35,702 nt of DNA, taken from assembly GCA_964533785.1 (NCBI GenBank), contig CAZHNG010000019.1:1-35702 (forward strand), written 5' to 3'. The DNA is from JANQRV01 sp964533785 (GTDB taxonomy: Bacteria > Bacteroidota > Bacteroidia > Chitinophagales > Saprospiraceae). A program made the position numbers and the translations under genes. A model generated the notes under the pieces. It had not been told where the DNA came from, did not search any database, and was given only the letters and a program-made list of their open reading frames with translations. This document shows positions 13,330-22,308 of the stretch, piece by piece (positions within the stretch are counted from its first letter, which is position 1; each line of letters opens with the position of its first letter).

Positions 13330-14607
13330 ATGGAGATTATTGAATTTTTCCAAGGTTTAGATACAGAAGCGAGTAATTTTTTCTTGATCGCTGTAATTGT
13401 TGCATTTCTGTTTGGGCTTCTGATTATGTTATTAATGCGGGCAGGCAGGATCCGCCGGCTTAAGCGCGCGCTCAAAGAAAGCGAAAAAGAATTGAAGAAA
13501 GCCCAGGATGAAATTGCCGGCCTTAAAGCAAAAATAGAAGAACAGTCGAGTGAAATAGAGCGCTTAAAATACGATTTGCAAGAGCTTAATGCAAAAGCAG
13601 ATCGCCTGGAAAAAGATCGTGCTCATTATTATAATGAATCCTTTAAATTAAAAGACGAGTTGGAAGCCTCAGAATCGTTACGGGAAAATCAACTCTCTCA
13701 AATTGAGGCCTTAAATCAGGAAATTGCTGATCTGGAAAATAGCAAAAAAGAACTGGAGAGCACGGTATTAAAACTAGAACAAAAATTAGAGGACGAAGAA
13801 TCGGAAACCAATGGAATGGCACAAATGCAAAGCGTTTTCCTCGCTACAAAGAAGAGGTTGGAAACACTAGAGGACCGGCTGACAAAGGTTGAGCAAGAAA
13901 ATGAATTATTGAAAAATCAAATCTCCAGCAGCCCCACGGCTACGGTTGCTACTGATAGCTCTTCTACTGTTTTAATTGACAAAGTGGACAATACGGTAAA
14001 ACCTGTTTTACCTGCCGAAATTGATACGGGTGTAGTGGAAGAAGAACCCGAAATAAAGATCCAGGACGAACACCCCGTTTGGTCAAAGCGTATCGATATC
14101 AATGAATACGACAAGGATGATCTTACCTTGATTGAGGGCATCGGCCCCTTCCTTGAAAAAAAGCTGAACGATATTGGCATTTTTGCTTTTGAACAAATTG
14201 CAGGATTGCAAACATCTGACCTACCCAATCTCACCCGGATGATCGGTCATATACCCGGACGGATCGAACAAGATAACTGGATAGGGCAAGCTCAAATGCT
14301 AATGGAAACAAAACAAGAAAATCCAGAGGTTTTGTCCAGAAGTGTTCAAGACCTTCCTTCACCAGAAAACCTTACCGTAATTGAAGGCATCGGCCCACAA
14401 CTAGAGGCCATCCTCAAAGAAGCAGGTATTCACAACTGGGAAGACCTGGCTGAAACCGACGACGAACAGTTAAACGCCATCCTCGCAGCCGCCGGCCCAG
14501 GCTATCAAATCGTAGATACTACAACCTGGCCCGCCCAGGCTCAATTAGCGCTTAATGGAGAATGGGAGCTGCTCAAGGAATATCGCGAGGAACTCAATAA
14601 AGAGTAA
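13330..14607 (+). CDS. Membrane coiled-coil protein with two helix-hairpin-helix-like modules
   Basis: A 425-residue protein with a single transmembrane helix (about 17-37), a long charged coiled coil (about 40-198, heptad-like with few prolines), a low-complexity linker (about 199-260) and two related C-terminal modules. Module one has LTLIEGIGPFLEKKLNDIGI (about 265-284) and module two LTVIEGIGPQLEAILKEAGI (about 348-367); both end in a WxGQAQ- or WPAQAQ-like motif. The IxGIGP pattern is the nucleotide-phosphate-gripping hairpin of helix-hairpin-helix proteins and also occurs in proteins where it probably mediates protein contacts. It follows the OmpA-like gene by 23 bp. A structural role linking envelope and cytoplasm is a guess; DNA binding is not shown. 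Confidence 0.85.
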   Translation: MEIIEFFQGLDTEASNFFLIAVIVAFLFGLLIMLLMRAGRIRRLKRALKESEKELKKAQDEIAGLKAKIEEQSSEIERLKYDLQELNAKADRLEKDRAHYYNESFKLKDELEASESLRENQLSQIEALNQEIADLENSKKELESTVLKLEQKLEDEESETNGMAQMQSVFLATKKRLETLEDRLTKVEQENELLKNQISSSPTATVATDSSSTVLIDKVDNTVKPVLPAEIDTGVVEEEPEIKIQDEHPVWSKRIDINEYDKDDLTLIEGIGPFLEKKLNDIGIFAFEQIAGLQTSDLPNLTRMIGHIPGRIEQDNWIGQAQMLMETKQENPEVLSRSVQDLPSPENLTVIEGIGPQLEAILKEAGIHNWEDLAETDDEQLNAILAAAGPGYQIVDTTTWPAQAQLALNGEWELLKEYREELNKE

Positions 14608-14969
14608 TCAAACGGAAATAATGCTTTGCGTTCTAATTCTTTTATTTGGTCACGTTCTTTTTGACCACACAGAGTTCCCGTTTAGCAATCAGAAAAACGG
14701 TTAACAATAGTTATGTTATCATAGTTTGATGATATTTCAACCTTTCCAACCACAAAGCTCTCGGCAAAATCCACGATAAGTAGTCGGACACATTTAAATA
14801 AATGTTGTTCACGGGAAAAAAATTGAAAGGACAAAAGTCTAATGAAGGGCAGTTAATATTTAAACCTTTTTTCACTTTTCTGATTACGTGTAGGTACTTC
14901 AAATTTAAATCAGAATTGGATTGGATATTTGTCCAAAATCTATTTCAAACATCACCGATTGTTAAACCT
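14608..14969. other. Intergenic region upstream of the TonB-dependent receptor
   Basis: This 362-bp AT-rich stretch contains no convincing gene. A 6-bp dyad TGGTCA (14647-14652) and TGACCA (14662-14667) follows the coiled-coil gene but has no T-run, so it is at most a weak terminator. An open frame runs from 14802 into the receptor, but it adds 56 residues with no signal-peptide logic before the real signal peptide at 14970, so I treat it as leader. Near-consensus -7 sequences (for example TAGTTTG near 14722) have the wrong internal spacing, and I cannot place a promoter with confidence. Confidence 0.5.
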
Positions 14970-17582
14970 ATGAAAAAGAATTCCCTATTAATCTTCTTGC
15001 TTTTCATCAGCGGAATACTAACAGCTCAACAATGGCAGAACCACCAAGGTGGAGGAAACAGAGACCGCAGCGCCATGAATATTGGCCGTTTCTACGGTAA
15101 GATTGTAGACGAAAATGGAAAAGGTGTCGGCTATGCTGCGTTACAGCTTTTCGGAATGCGTTTCGACACAACGACCAAATCGATGAAAGAAGTGCTGATC
15201 AGCGGACAAATCACGGAAGAAAATGGTGATTTCAGCCTGGAAAAAATACCTGTTGTCGGAGAGTTCACCTTAAAAATATCTATTCTGGGCTATTCTACGG
15301 TAGAACAAAAAGTAACCTTCGGCCTTACCCCTGAAAAAATGCGACAGAACAGGCAAGCCGGTGGTCAACGGCGGGGATTTCCCGGAGAAGCGGGAGATTT
15401 CGATAAAGACCTTGGGAATATTGTCATTCAACCGGACACCAAAACCCTGGATGAAGTCGTGGTTACAGGAGAAGCCACTAATGTAACGCTTGCTTTAGAC
15501 AAGAAGGTGTTTCGCGTTGATAAAGATGCTACTGCCACCGGAGGTACTGCTGAAGATGCGCTGCGTAATGTCCCTTCCCTATCCGTTGATATTGATGGCA
15601 ACCTTACTGTTCGTAATGCTTCGCCCCAATTGTTTGTAGACGGAAGACCGACCAATTTATCTCTGGATCAAATCGCTGCTGATGAGATCGAATCCGTAGA
15701 GGTCATCACCAACCCATCCGCGAAATACGACGCTTCCGGCGGACAGGGAGGCATCGTCAATATAGTACTGAAAAAAGATCGTAGATTTGGATACAATGGC
15801 AGTGTGCGAACAGGAGTTGATTCCCGCGCCGGGTTCAACTTCGGTGGTAATTTAAATATCCGGGAAGGTAAAGTAAATGGCTTTTTAAATGCCGGTTACT
15901 TTCGTAGGGTAAGTGTTAGTGAAGGGGAGACCGACCGGCAAAACTTATTCAGTAATCCACAAACGAACGTTTTACAAATTACAGATAGTGATTTCAAAGG
16001 CTATTTCTCCAGCCTCCGTGGAGGAATAGACTGGTTCGTGGATAATCGCAACACCCTGACCTTTGCCGGTAATTATCGCCGCGGCCAATTCCAGCCCGAT
16101 ACAGAATTGAACATTTTAACCGACACCCTGCTCGGTGGCACTGTCAGCTCGAGTGAAGCACTGAGGATAAGCCAAACGGAAAGAGGGTTTGAAAGTCTTG
16201 GTGCTTCGTTCTTATACAAACGTATATTCCCTAAAAAAGGGAAAGAACTTACCGCCGACGTCAATTTTAATGGCTTCAATTTTGATGGAAATGGTATTTT
16301 CGAGAACCGCTTCTTGAGCAATGGCTTCACAACCAATGAAAGGCAAGTTACGAATTCCGAGTCTCAATTTGTTACCATACAATCCGATTACGTTGAACCG
16401 TTCGGGGAAACTATTAAAGTCGAAGCGGGAATCAGGGCCCAGGTCAGAGATTATACCAGTTTCAATTTCAACTTTTTTACGAACCCTGAAACGAATGAGG
16501 AAATACGTGTCCCAAATTTTGCGGACGAGTATGAGTTTAATGATCAGGTCTATGCCGCTTACACCACTTTTAGTCAAAACTTTGAAAATTGGGGTTACCA
16601 GCTAGGTTTACGGGCTGAAAGCAGCCAATACACCGGTATTCTGCCGGAAACACAAACGACTTTTGAAAATGACTTTCCCATTAGCCTATTTCCAAGTATA
16701 TTCCTTACCAAAAATTTGAATGAGCAGGATAATATCCAGGCATCTTACACCCGCCGTATTAACCGGCCCAGTTTTTTCAATTTAATTCCATTTACCGATT
16801 TTTCGGACTCCTTGAACTTAAGAAGAGGGAATCCGAATTTGTTGCCCGAGTTTACGAATTCCTTTGAAGTAAATTATCAGAATATTTTTAAAGGAGGAGA
16901 TAATCTTTTGGTGACTTTGTATTATAAAACCGCTACGAACTTAATCACTACTTATCAATTTGCTGAATTCAATACTGCACTGGGCAGAGACGTCATCATT
17001 TCCACCTACGAAAACTCAAATAGCAGCAGCGCTTATGGTGCTGAGATCACAATGCGAAATTCTATCGGAAAGAGTTTGGAATTCACTTCTAACGTAAACT
17101 TGTATAATTCCCGGGTAGATGCGTCCAATGTGGATGCGGACCTGATCAATGAACAATTCTCCTGGATATTTAAAGAAAATATTAATATCAGGCTTCCTAA
17201 GATCATGACGATTCAATTGAGCGGACAATATGTAAGCCGGCAAGCATTCAGCCCTTCAAGCGGCGGACGATTCCAGGGATGGCGCGGTACCTCAAATACT
17301 GCCCAGGGATATACCAAGGCCATTTGGTTCGTGGACATAGCATTGAGAAAAGATATTCTCAAGAGGAAAGGTTCTGTAACCCTAAGTTTAAGAGACATTT
17401 TCCGTTCCAGGAGAAGTGGTTCTTTTGCAGAATCAGAGTTTTTCATTCAGGACAGTTGGCGACTCAGAAACCCACAACTGGTGAGATTGAACTTCTCTTA
17501 CCGTTTCGGTAGTCCAGACATATCCTTGTTTAAAAGAAAAAATAACAACATCAACAATGATGGTGCGGAGTTGATGAATTAA
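14970..17582 (+). CDS. TonB-dependent outer membrane receptor with carboxypeptidase-like N-terminal domain
   Basis: An 870-residue outer membrane protein starting at MKKNSLLIFLLFISGILTAQ, a clear signal peptide; this ATG is preferred over one 168 bp upstream. After a short linker comes a carboxypeptidase regulatory-like beta-sandwich (about residues 37-120, starting RFYGKIVDENGKGVGYAA), then a plug domain (about 160-270) with TLDEVVVTGEATN and the conserved IESVEVITNPSAKYDASGG, then a long beta-barrel with many aromatic-terminated strands ending SYRFGSPD and a short Asn-rich tail. This matches the outer membrane beta-barrel family common in Bacteroidota. There is no SusD partner, so a peptide, siderophore or other nutrient is possible; the ligand is unknown. 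The gene ends in a strong intrinsic terminator. Confidence 0.92.
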   Translation: MKKNSLLIFLLFISGILTAQQWQNHQGGGNRDRSAMNIGRFYGKIVDENGKGVGYAALQLFGMRFDTTTKSMKEVLISGQITEENGDFSLEKIPVVGEFTLKISILGYSTVEQKVTFGLTPEKMRQNRQAGGQRRGFPGEAGDFDKDLGNIVIQPDTKTLDEVVVTGEATNVTLALDKKVFRVDKDATATGGTAEDALRNVPSLSVDIDGNLTVRNASPQLFVDGRPTNLSLDQIAADEIESVEVITNPSAKYDASGGQGGIVNIVLKKDRRFGYNGSVRTGVDSRAGFNFGGNLNIREGKVNGFLNAGYFRRVSVSEGETDRQNLFSNPQTNVLQITDSDFKGYFSSLRGGIDWFVDNRNTLTFAGNYRRGQFQPDTELNILTDTLLGGTVSSSEALRISQTERGFESLGASFLYKRIFPKKGKELTADVNFNGFNFDGNGIFENRFLSNGFTTNERQVTNSESQFVTIQSDYVEPFGETIKVEAGIRAQVRDYTSFNFNFFTNPETNEEIRVPNFADEYEFNDQVYAAYTTFSQNFENWGYQLGLRAESSQYTGILPETQTTFENDFPISLFPSIFLTKNLNEQDNIQASYTRRINRPSFFNLIPFTDFSDSLNLRRGNPNLLPEFTNSFEVNYQNIFKGGDNLLVTLYYKTATNLITTYQFAEFNTALGRDVIISTYENSNSSSAYGAEITMRNSIGKSLEFTSNVNLYNSRVDASNVDADLINEQFSWIFKENINIRLPKIMTIQLSGQYVSRQAFSPSSGGRFQGWRGTSNTAQGYTKAIWFVDIALRKDILKRKGSVTLSLRDIFRSRRSGSFAESEFFIQDSWRLRNPQLVRLNFSYRFGSPDISLFKRKNNNINNDGAELMN

Positions 17583-17613
17583 AACGCGAAATTTAGATTT
17601 AACGAATCGGTAC

Positions 17614-17646
17614 AGGGCTAAAACTCAGAAGAGTTTGGCCCTTTTT
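17614..17646 (+). terminator. Intrinsic terminator after the TonB-dependent receptor gene
   Basis: The stem AGGGC-TA-AAACTC pairs with GAGTTT-G-GCCCT around an AGAA loop, followed immediately by TTTT. Eleven base pairs with a small internal bulge and a 3' T-run make this a classical Rho-independent terminator for plus-strand transcription, 31 bp after the receptor stop codon. Confidence 0.88.
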
Positions 17647-17750
17647 GCATTTAATTATCACCATCCTGGTTACAAATTAAAGGGAACACTCTGGCGGAAT
17701 CAAGAATAATCCTTATCTTTCCTCATATTCTTTAACCTAACCAATAGAGA

Positions 17751-18758
17751 ATGGCTAGAGTAATTACGCTTGGTGAATTTATTATCCAGCAACAAAACGA
17801 ATTTCCGTACGCTAAAGGTGAATTATCGCGTCTGTTATCAGCACTTAGAGTAGCTGCAAAATTAGTGAACAGCCAAATTAATAAAGCCGGGCTGGTGGAT
17901 GATATTATGGGAAATTACGGCGAATCCAACATCCACGGAGAGCAGCAGCAAAAGCTGGATGTGTATGCCCACCGCATATTCATTGAAGCCCTTAAAGCCC
18001 GTAATGAGGTATGTGGAGTAGCTTCGGAAGAAGAAGATTCTTTTATTGCTTTTTCGAGTGAAGGTTGCCGCAACGGAAAATACGTAGTTTTGATGGACCC
18101 GCTTGATGGCTCTTCTAACATAGATGTCAATGTATCAGTGGGCACTATTTTTTCCATTTACCGGCGGGTGAGCGAGAAAGGCTCTTTTGCTCAATTAGAG
18201 GATTTCATGCAACCCGGTCGCCAACAAGTGGCCGCAGGCTACATCATTTTCGGTTCTTCAACCATGATGGTTTATACTTCAGGCTCCGGAGTAAATGGAT
18301 TCACCTATGATCCCTCCATCGGAATATTCTTCCTTTCACACCCCAACTTGCGCATACCCGAGTCAGGCAGCATTTATTCTATCAACGAAGGACATTATCC
18401 TTATTTAGACACCCAAATCAAAGACTACATAAAATATTGTAAAGAATACGATCCGGCCTCTAATCGTCCCTATTCAAGCCGGTATATTGGTTCTTTGGTT
18501 AGTGATTTTCACCGCAATCTTTTAAAAGGAGGAATATTCATGTACCCAGCCAATAGCAAATCTCCCAACGGCAAACTTCGCCTGTTGTACGAATGCAATC
18601 CACTGGCCTATATCATGGAGCAAGCCGGCGGCTTGGCAACTGATGGTTTTCAACCCATACTTGATGTCATACCTACGGAGTTGCATCAGCGGGTGCCCTG
18701 CTTCATCGGATCAAAAAATATGGTCAATGAAGTTCATCATTTCTTAAAAAAAGAATAA
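17751..18758 (+). CDS. fbp: Class I fructose-1,6-bisphosphatase
   Basis: A 335-residue cytoplasmic enzyme that hydrolyses fructose-1,6-bisphosphate to fructose-6-phosphate in gluconeogenesis. The metal-binding core is intact: GVASEEED (about 89-96) and DPLDGSSNIDVNVSVGTIFS (about 116-135). The sugar-phosphate region includes NRPYSSRYIGSLVSDFHRNL (about 238-257) and KLRLLYECNPLAYIMEQAGG, as in class I enzymes. Length and order are normal. It starts a new transcription unit after a terminator; TATCTTTC at 17714-17721 is one base from the -7 consensus but lacks a visible -33 partner. The K+ channel gene follows 40 bp downstream. Confidence 0.97.
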   Translation: MARVITLGEFIIQQQNEFPYAKGELSRLLSALRVAAKLVNSQINKAGLVDDIMGNYGESNIHGEQQQKLDVYAHRIFIEALKARNEVCGVASEEEDSFIAFSSEGCRNGKYVVLMDPLDGSSNIDVNVSVGTIFSIYRRVSEKGSFAQLEDFMQPGRQQVAAGYIIFGSSTMMVYTSGSGVNGFTYDPSIGIFFLSHPNLRIPESGSIYSINEGHYPYLDTQIKDYIKYCKEYDPASNRPYSSRYIGSLVSDFHRNLLKGGIFMYPANSKSPNGKLRLLYECNPLAYIMEQAGGLATDGFQPILDVIPTELHQRVPCFIGSKNMVNEVHHFLKKE

Positions 18759-18798
18759 TATTAGGGCTTAAATACAAAGGAGGCAAACTGTACATTGG

Positions 18799-19842
18799 AT
18801 GAAATCATTCACCTCTAAATTTCATATATACAATGTTCCGGCATCTTTTCTAAACTTTAGGCTGGCGATCTTTCTTTTGATCACTACAGTGGTAGTGGGA
18901 ATTTGGGGATTCATGGTAGTGGAAGGCTACAGCTTGCTGGATTCTGCGTATATGACCGTTATTACTATTTCTACGGTAGGTTATACGGAAGTAAAACCGC
19001 TATCCGACCTTGGAAAAGCCTTTGCCACTTTTTACATTGCTTTTAATGTAGGTATATTGTCCTATGTATTGGCGGTGTTTAGTTATTACGTTATCCAAGG
19101 TGAAATCTTTAAGAATATGCACCTCAATTTGATCAAAAACACCATTGAAGGAATCTCAGACCACGTTATCATTTGCGGGTATGGCCGCTACGGACGGGAA
19201 GCTGCCATTCACTTTAAGAATCATGCCACTTCATTCGTGATCATCGAAGCGAACGAAAGCAAAGTGCAGTTTATCCGTGAAATTGCTGAAAAGTATTTGT
19301 ATATAGAAGGAGATGCAACCCACGACGGGATCCTTATTGAAGCGGGGATCCACCGGGCCAGGGCTATTATTTCCGCTCTTCCGGAAGATAGCGATAATGT
19401 TTTTACCGTATTGAGTGCCCGGCAACTCAATAATAAGGTCATGATCATCAGCCGTGCCAAAGATCCTCAAACTGAAAAAAAATTGCGGCTGGCTGGTGCC
19501 GATCACGTCGTATTACCCGATCAGATCGGCGGCTTCTTCATGGCTACCCTGGTAACCAACCCGGGAGCTATTGATTTCCTCTCCCTCATTACCAATGAGT
19601 ATCGCTCAGATATCGGCTTTGAAACCATCAGGTACGAAGATTTGCCCGAACAATACCGGGGCAAAAGTATTCGCGAATTGAAATTGCGGCAGAAAACCGG
19701 GGCCAATATTATCGGTTTACAAAATCCAATGGGAAATTACATTGTCAATCCGGAACCAGACATCGTGCTGAAGCCTCAGTCTAGCTTAATTGTATTAGGT
19801 AGCCGCGAACAACTTGAATCGTTGAAGGTTTTTTTCCATTAG
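18799..19842 (+). CDS. Two-helix K+ channel with cytoplasmic RCK (TrkA) domain
   Basis: A 347-residue inner-membrane ion channel subunit of MthK-like layout. TM1 lies at about residues 20-40, the pore helix and selectivity filter STVGYTE at about 58-64, and TM2 at about 72-98. The filter keeps TVGY; the usual Gly-Asp that follows is Thr-Glu, as in several prokaryotic channels. The RCK-N domain starts HVIICGYGRYGREAA (about 122-136), a Rossmann fold that binds nucleotides or ions, and RCK-C spans about 265-347. It likely forms a gated tetramer controlling K+ flux. A good Shine-Dalgarno AAAGGAGGC sits at 18776-18784, 14 bases before the ATG, an unusually long spacing; no alternative in-frame start lies between. 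Confidence 0.93.
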   Translation: MKSFTSKFHIYNVPASFLNFRLAIFLLITTVVVGIWGFMVVEGYSLLDSAYMTVITISTVGYTEVKPLSDLGKAFATFYIAFNVGILSYVLAVFSYYVIQGEIFKNMHLNLIKNTIEGISDHVIICGYGRYGREAAIHFKNHATSFVIIEANESKVQFIREIAEKYLYIEGDATHDGILIEAGIHRARAIISALPEDSDNVFTVLSARQLNNKVMIISRAKDPQTEKKLRLAGADHVVLPDQIGGFFMATLVTNPGAIDFLSLITNEYRSDIGFETIRYEDLPEQYRGKSIRELKLRQKTGANIIGLQNPMGNYIVNPEPDIVLKPQSSLIVLGSREQLESLKVFFH

Positions 19843-19910
19843 CTCCAAATTTTAATCCAATGAAATAGCTTTTGTATTGACGAATTTATATAATTGTAAA
19901 AACAACTGTA

Positions 19911-20426
19911 GTGGCATTGATAAAAAGTGTTCGTGATTTTCATCCTGAATTTGGAGAAAATTGTTACCTGGCAGAAAATGCCACCATAATAGGAGATGTT
20001 ATTATGGGAGATGATTGCAGTGTCTGGTTTCAGGCTGTAGTAAGAGGCGACGTAAACAGCATCAGGATCGGAGACCTGGTAAATATCCAGGATGGCGCTG
20101 TCATACACGGCACCTACGAAAAGTCGGCTACCACTATCGGTAACCGGGTCTCCATCGGTCACCGTGCCATCGTTCACGGATGTACTTTAAAAGATAATGT
20201 CCTGATAGGGATGGGAGCGATCGTTATGGATGATGCAGTCGTTATGCCTAATGTCATCGTAGCTGCCGGCGCTGTAGTACTAGAAAAGTCAGTACTGGAA
20301 TCAGGTTATATCTATGCAGGTGTCCCGGCTAAAAAAGTAAAGGCAGTAAGTCCAGGTCAACTTAAAGGAACACTCAACCGAATTGCCGATGCATACGTTA
20401 AATATGCTGGATGGTATCAATCTTAA
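19911..20426 (+). CDS. Gamma-class carbonic anhydrase-like hexapeptide-repeat protein
   Basis: A 171-residue left-handed beta-helix protein, probably a trimer. The hexapeptide pattern runs from about residue 20 to 135 (ENATIIGDVIMGDDCSVW). The three zinc-ligand histidines of the gamma-carbonic anhydrase/PaaY group are in place: His66 (AVIHG), His84 and His89 (SIGHRAIVHG), with Arg45, Asp47 and Gln60 also conserved. The catalytic activity of this subgroup varies, so carbonic anhydrase function is likely but unproven. The start is a GTG; no ATG is available before the first conserved residues. It leads a run of four closely spaced plus-strand genes, with 10 bp to the next. Confidence 0.9.
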   Translation: MALIKSVRDFHPEFGENCYLAENATIIGDVIMGDDCSVWFQAVVRGDVNSIRIGDLVNIQDGAVIHGTYEKSATTIGNRVSIGHRAIVHGCTLKDNVLIGMGAIVMDDAVVMPNVIVAAGAVVLEKSVLESGYIYAGVPAKKVKAVSPGQLKGTLNRIADAYVKYAGWYQS

Positions 20427-20436
20427 ATTATAAAAA

Positions 20437-20763
20437 ATGGTATACGTAGCCAATAGTGCCAAGCAGCGCATTGCTGAAATTAGAAAAGAAGAAGGTATGG
20501 GTGAAGACTACTTCATTCGTGTAAGCGTGACAAGTGGAGGTTGTTCGGGATTATCCTACATTATCGATTTCGACAACGAATCAAGACCAGATGATCAGGT
20601 GTTCGAGGATAATGATACCAAAATTGTCACCGACCTGAAAAGTTTTCTTTACTTGTGTAACAGCACCCTTGAATTTTCCAGCGGTTTGAACGGTAAGGGG
20701 TTTCACTTCAACAACCCTAATGCATCGCGTACTTGTGGATGCGGAGAAAGCTTTTCCGTATAA
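20437..20763 (+). CDS. HesB/IscA-type iron-sulfur cluster carrier
   Basis: A 108-residue A-type Fe-S carrier that receives and passes on Fe-S clusters during apoprotein maturation. The three invariant cysteines are Cys36 in TSGGCSGLSY and Cys100 and Cys102 in the terminal RTCGCGESFSV. The length is that of IscA, SufA or ErpA; nothing here tells which. It sits 10 bp after the gamma-carbonic anhydrase gene and 27 bp before a glycosyltransferase gene, away from any suf or isc cluster. The window is rich in Fe-S enzymes (NifJ, RnfC, the FAD/Fe-S dehydrogenase), but a specific link is not shown. Confidence 0.95.
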   Translation: MVYVANSAKQRIAEIRKEEGMGEDYFIRVSVTSGGCSGLSYIIDFDNESRPDDQVFEDNDTKIVTDLKSFLYLCNSTLEFSSGLNGKGFHFNNPNASRTCGCGESFSV

Positions 20764-20790
20764 ATAGCAAAAATATGAAGTAAGTCGACC

Positions 20791-22281
20791 ATGAACAGAA
20801 AAGTAAATCAGCTTACTTCTTACTTTCAAAAGACTATTGCAAAATTACTCCCCTTTTTGCTCCTTCTGCTGGTCGTGTTCTTTTCATTTGCAAAATTAAG
20901 TGATCAGCCCGTCCATCAATGGGATGAAGCCCGAACCGGTATCAATGCAATTGAAATGTTACAAAATGGAGATTGGATCAATCTTCACTTTGGCGGGCAG
21001 CCCGATAAGATCAGGGCCAAACCACCCCTTGTCGTTTGGTGGGTAGCTGCCAACTTTTCCATATTTGGCTACAACAGCTTTTCCCTGAGACTACATTCCG
21101 CCATCGCATCCGTTTTTATTTTCTTTTTTATCTATCAGATCACGAGACTGTATAAACCTAGTATTTTCGCTGCAGGCGTGATATTAATATTGCTTTCGGT
21201 GCGGGGTATTCTGGGGTTTCACGTGGGCAGAACCGGTGATTTCGACGCCGTGCTGCTGGCTTTTTTATTAGCAGGTCTGTACGCCTTTTTATTGTACCTT
21301 GATTTTGGCCGGCAAAAAGCGATTTATGCTGCTGCAATTGCCTGGGGACTGGCTTTTTACACGAAAGGCCCGGCAATGGGAATCTTATTTCCCGGTGTAT
21401 TTATCTATACAGCGGTTACCGGCCGACTTGTTTGGATCGTCCGGCAGAAAAAGTTTTACCTGGCCTTACTACTTTGCTCATTATTCCCTGTTTCGTGGTA
21501 TCTGGTTCTTCATTATTTCGGTGTTCAATTGGAAAACCCTGAAGTAAGTGGTAAAAATGCCTTTGAACGGATGTTCTTATACGATCTTCGGGACCGGTTT
21601 ACGGAAACTAATTTCGAAGGTAAAAGAGAACAGGCTGATCCGCTCTTCCTTTGGCATTGTCTTTCGGAGAATTTTGCTTTATGGCATTACCTGTTTTTTG
21701 TTGTTCTTGCAGGAGGAATGATCAATTGGATCAGGAATAAAATTTCCTGGCAAGGCATTCAAAAAAAGCGCTTACTGATATTATCTATCGCCATTTGGAT
21801 ACCCATTGGCGGTTTATTATCCGTTGTTACGGTTGCAAAATTCTGGTACTTCGCTCCCGCCTTGCCTTTTGTGGCTATAACTTTGGTATATGGCGTAGAA
21901 TTCCTGAGTCAACGTTTGCGTTGGGTAATAATACTGTTTTTGTTTTTCTGGGTTTTCGCCATGTATTTTCGCTATTTCGGCGCAAAACCCAAAGCCACCG
22001 AAGGCTCTAAAACGGATGACTTTTTTACCCCCCTGATCGAGGAAAATAAGGAACGGATCAGAACCAGTGATACTATTATGGTGGTTCCCCCATTGCCCGC
22101 CCAACGGGTTCTTTTGGAATTGTATTTTACCAATCCTAACGTAGTTTATGAAGCAAATCCCCAAAAAAGTACTGATCAAGGGCTTCTCTTTTCCAGGTCT
22201 TCTCTTTTAGATTCCGATCCAGCGCTTTTTTTAGACTTTAAAATGTTAGCGAATGATGAGAATTATGTTATTTTGGAGTAA
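20791..22281 (+). CDS. Family 39-type membrane glycosyltransferase (ArnT-like)
   Basis: A 496-residue polytopic membrane protein of the GT-C fold. About ten or more hydrophobic helices are visible. The first periplasmic loop has HQWDEARTGINAIEML (about 42-57) with the catalytic-type Asp-Glu of dolichyl-phosphate-mannose and ArnT-like transferases, and later KIRAKPPLVVWWVA (about 73-86), the conserved lipid-sugar binding segment. It probably moves a sugar from a polyprenyl-phosphate carrier onto lipid, glycan or protein at the periplasmic face. Acceptor and sugar are unknown. It lies 27 bp before a cytoplasmic glycosyltransferase gene, suggesting a shared glycan pathway. Confidence 0.85.
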   Translation: MNRKVNQLTSYFQKTIAKLLPFLLLLLVVFFSFAKLSDQPVHQWDEARTGINAIEMLQNGDWINLHFGGQPDKIRAKPPLVVWWVAANFSIFGYNSFSLRLHSAIASVFIFFFIYQITRLYKPSIFAAGVILILLSVRGILGFHVGRTGDFDAVLLAFLLAGLYAFLLYLDFGRQKAIYAAAIAWGLAFYTKGPAMGILFPGVFIYTAVTGRLVWIVRQKKFYLALLLCSLFPVSWYLVLHYFGVQLENPEVSGKNAFERMFLYDLRDRFTETNFEGKREQADPLFLWHCLSENFALWHYLFFVVLAGGMINWIRNKISWQGIQKKRLLILSIAIWIPIGGLLSVVTVAKFWYFAPALPFVAITLVYGVEFLSQRLRWVIILFLFFWVFAMYFRYFGAKPKATEGSKTDDFFTPLIEENKERIRTSDTIMVVPPLPAQRVLLELYFTNPNVVYEANPQKSTDQGLLFSRSSLLDSDPALFLDFKMLANDENYVILE

Positions 22282-22308
22282 GAATCAAAAGATTACAATA
22301 AATATCTT

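Noticed and set aside
14647..14667. TGGTCA/TGACCA hairpin as a terminator after the coiled-coil gene
   Set aside because: Only 6 bp of stem and no T-run on either strand.
14802..14969. Upstream start for the TonB-dependent receptor adding 56 residues
   Set aside because: A canonical signal peptide begins at 14970; the extra part would bury it inside the protein.
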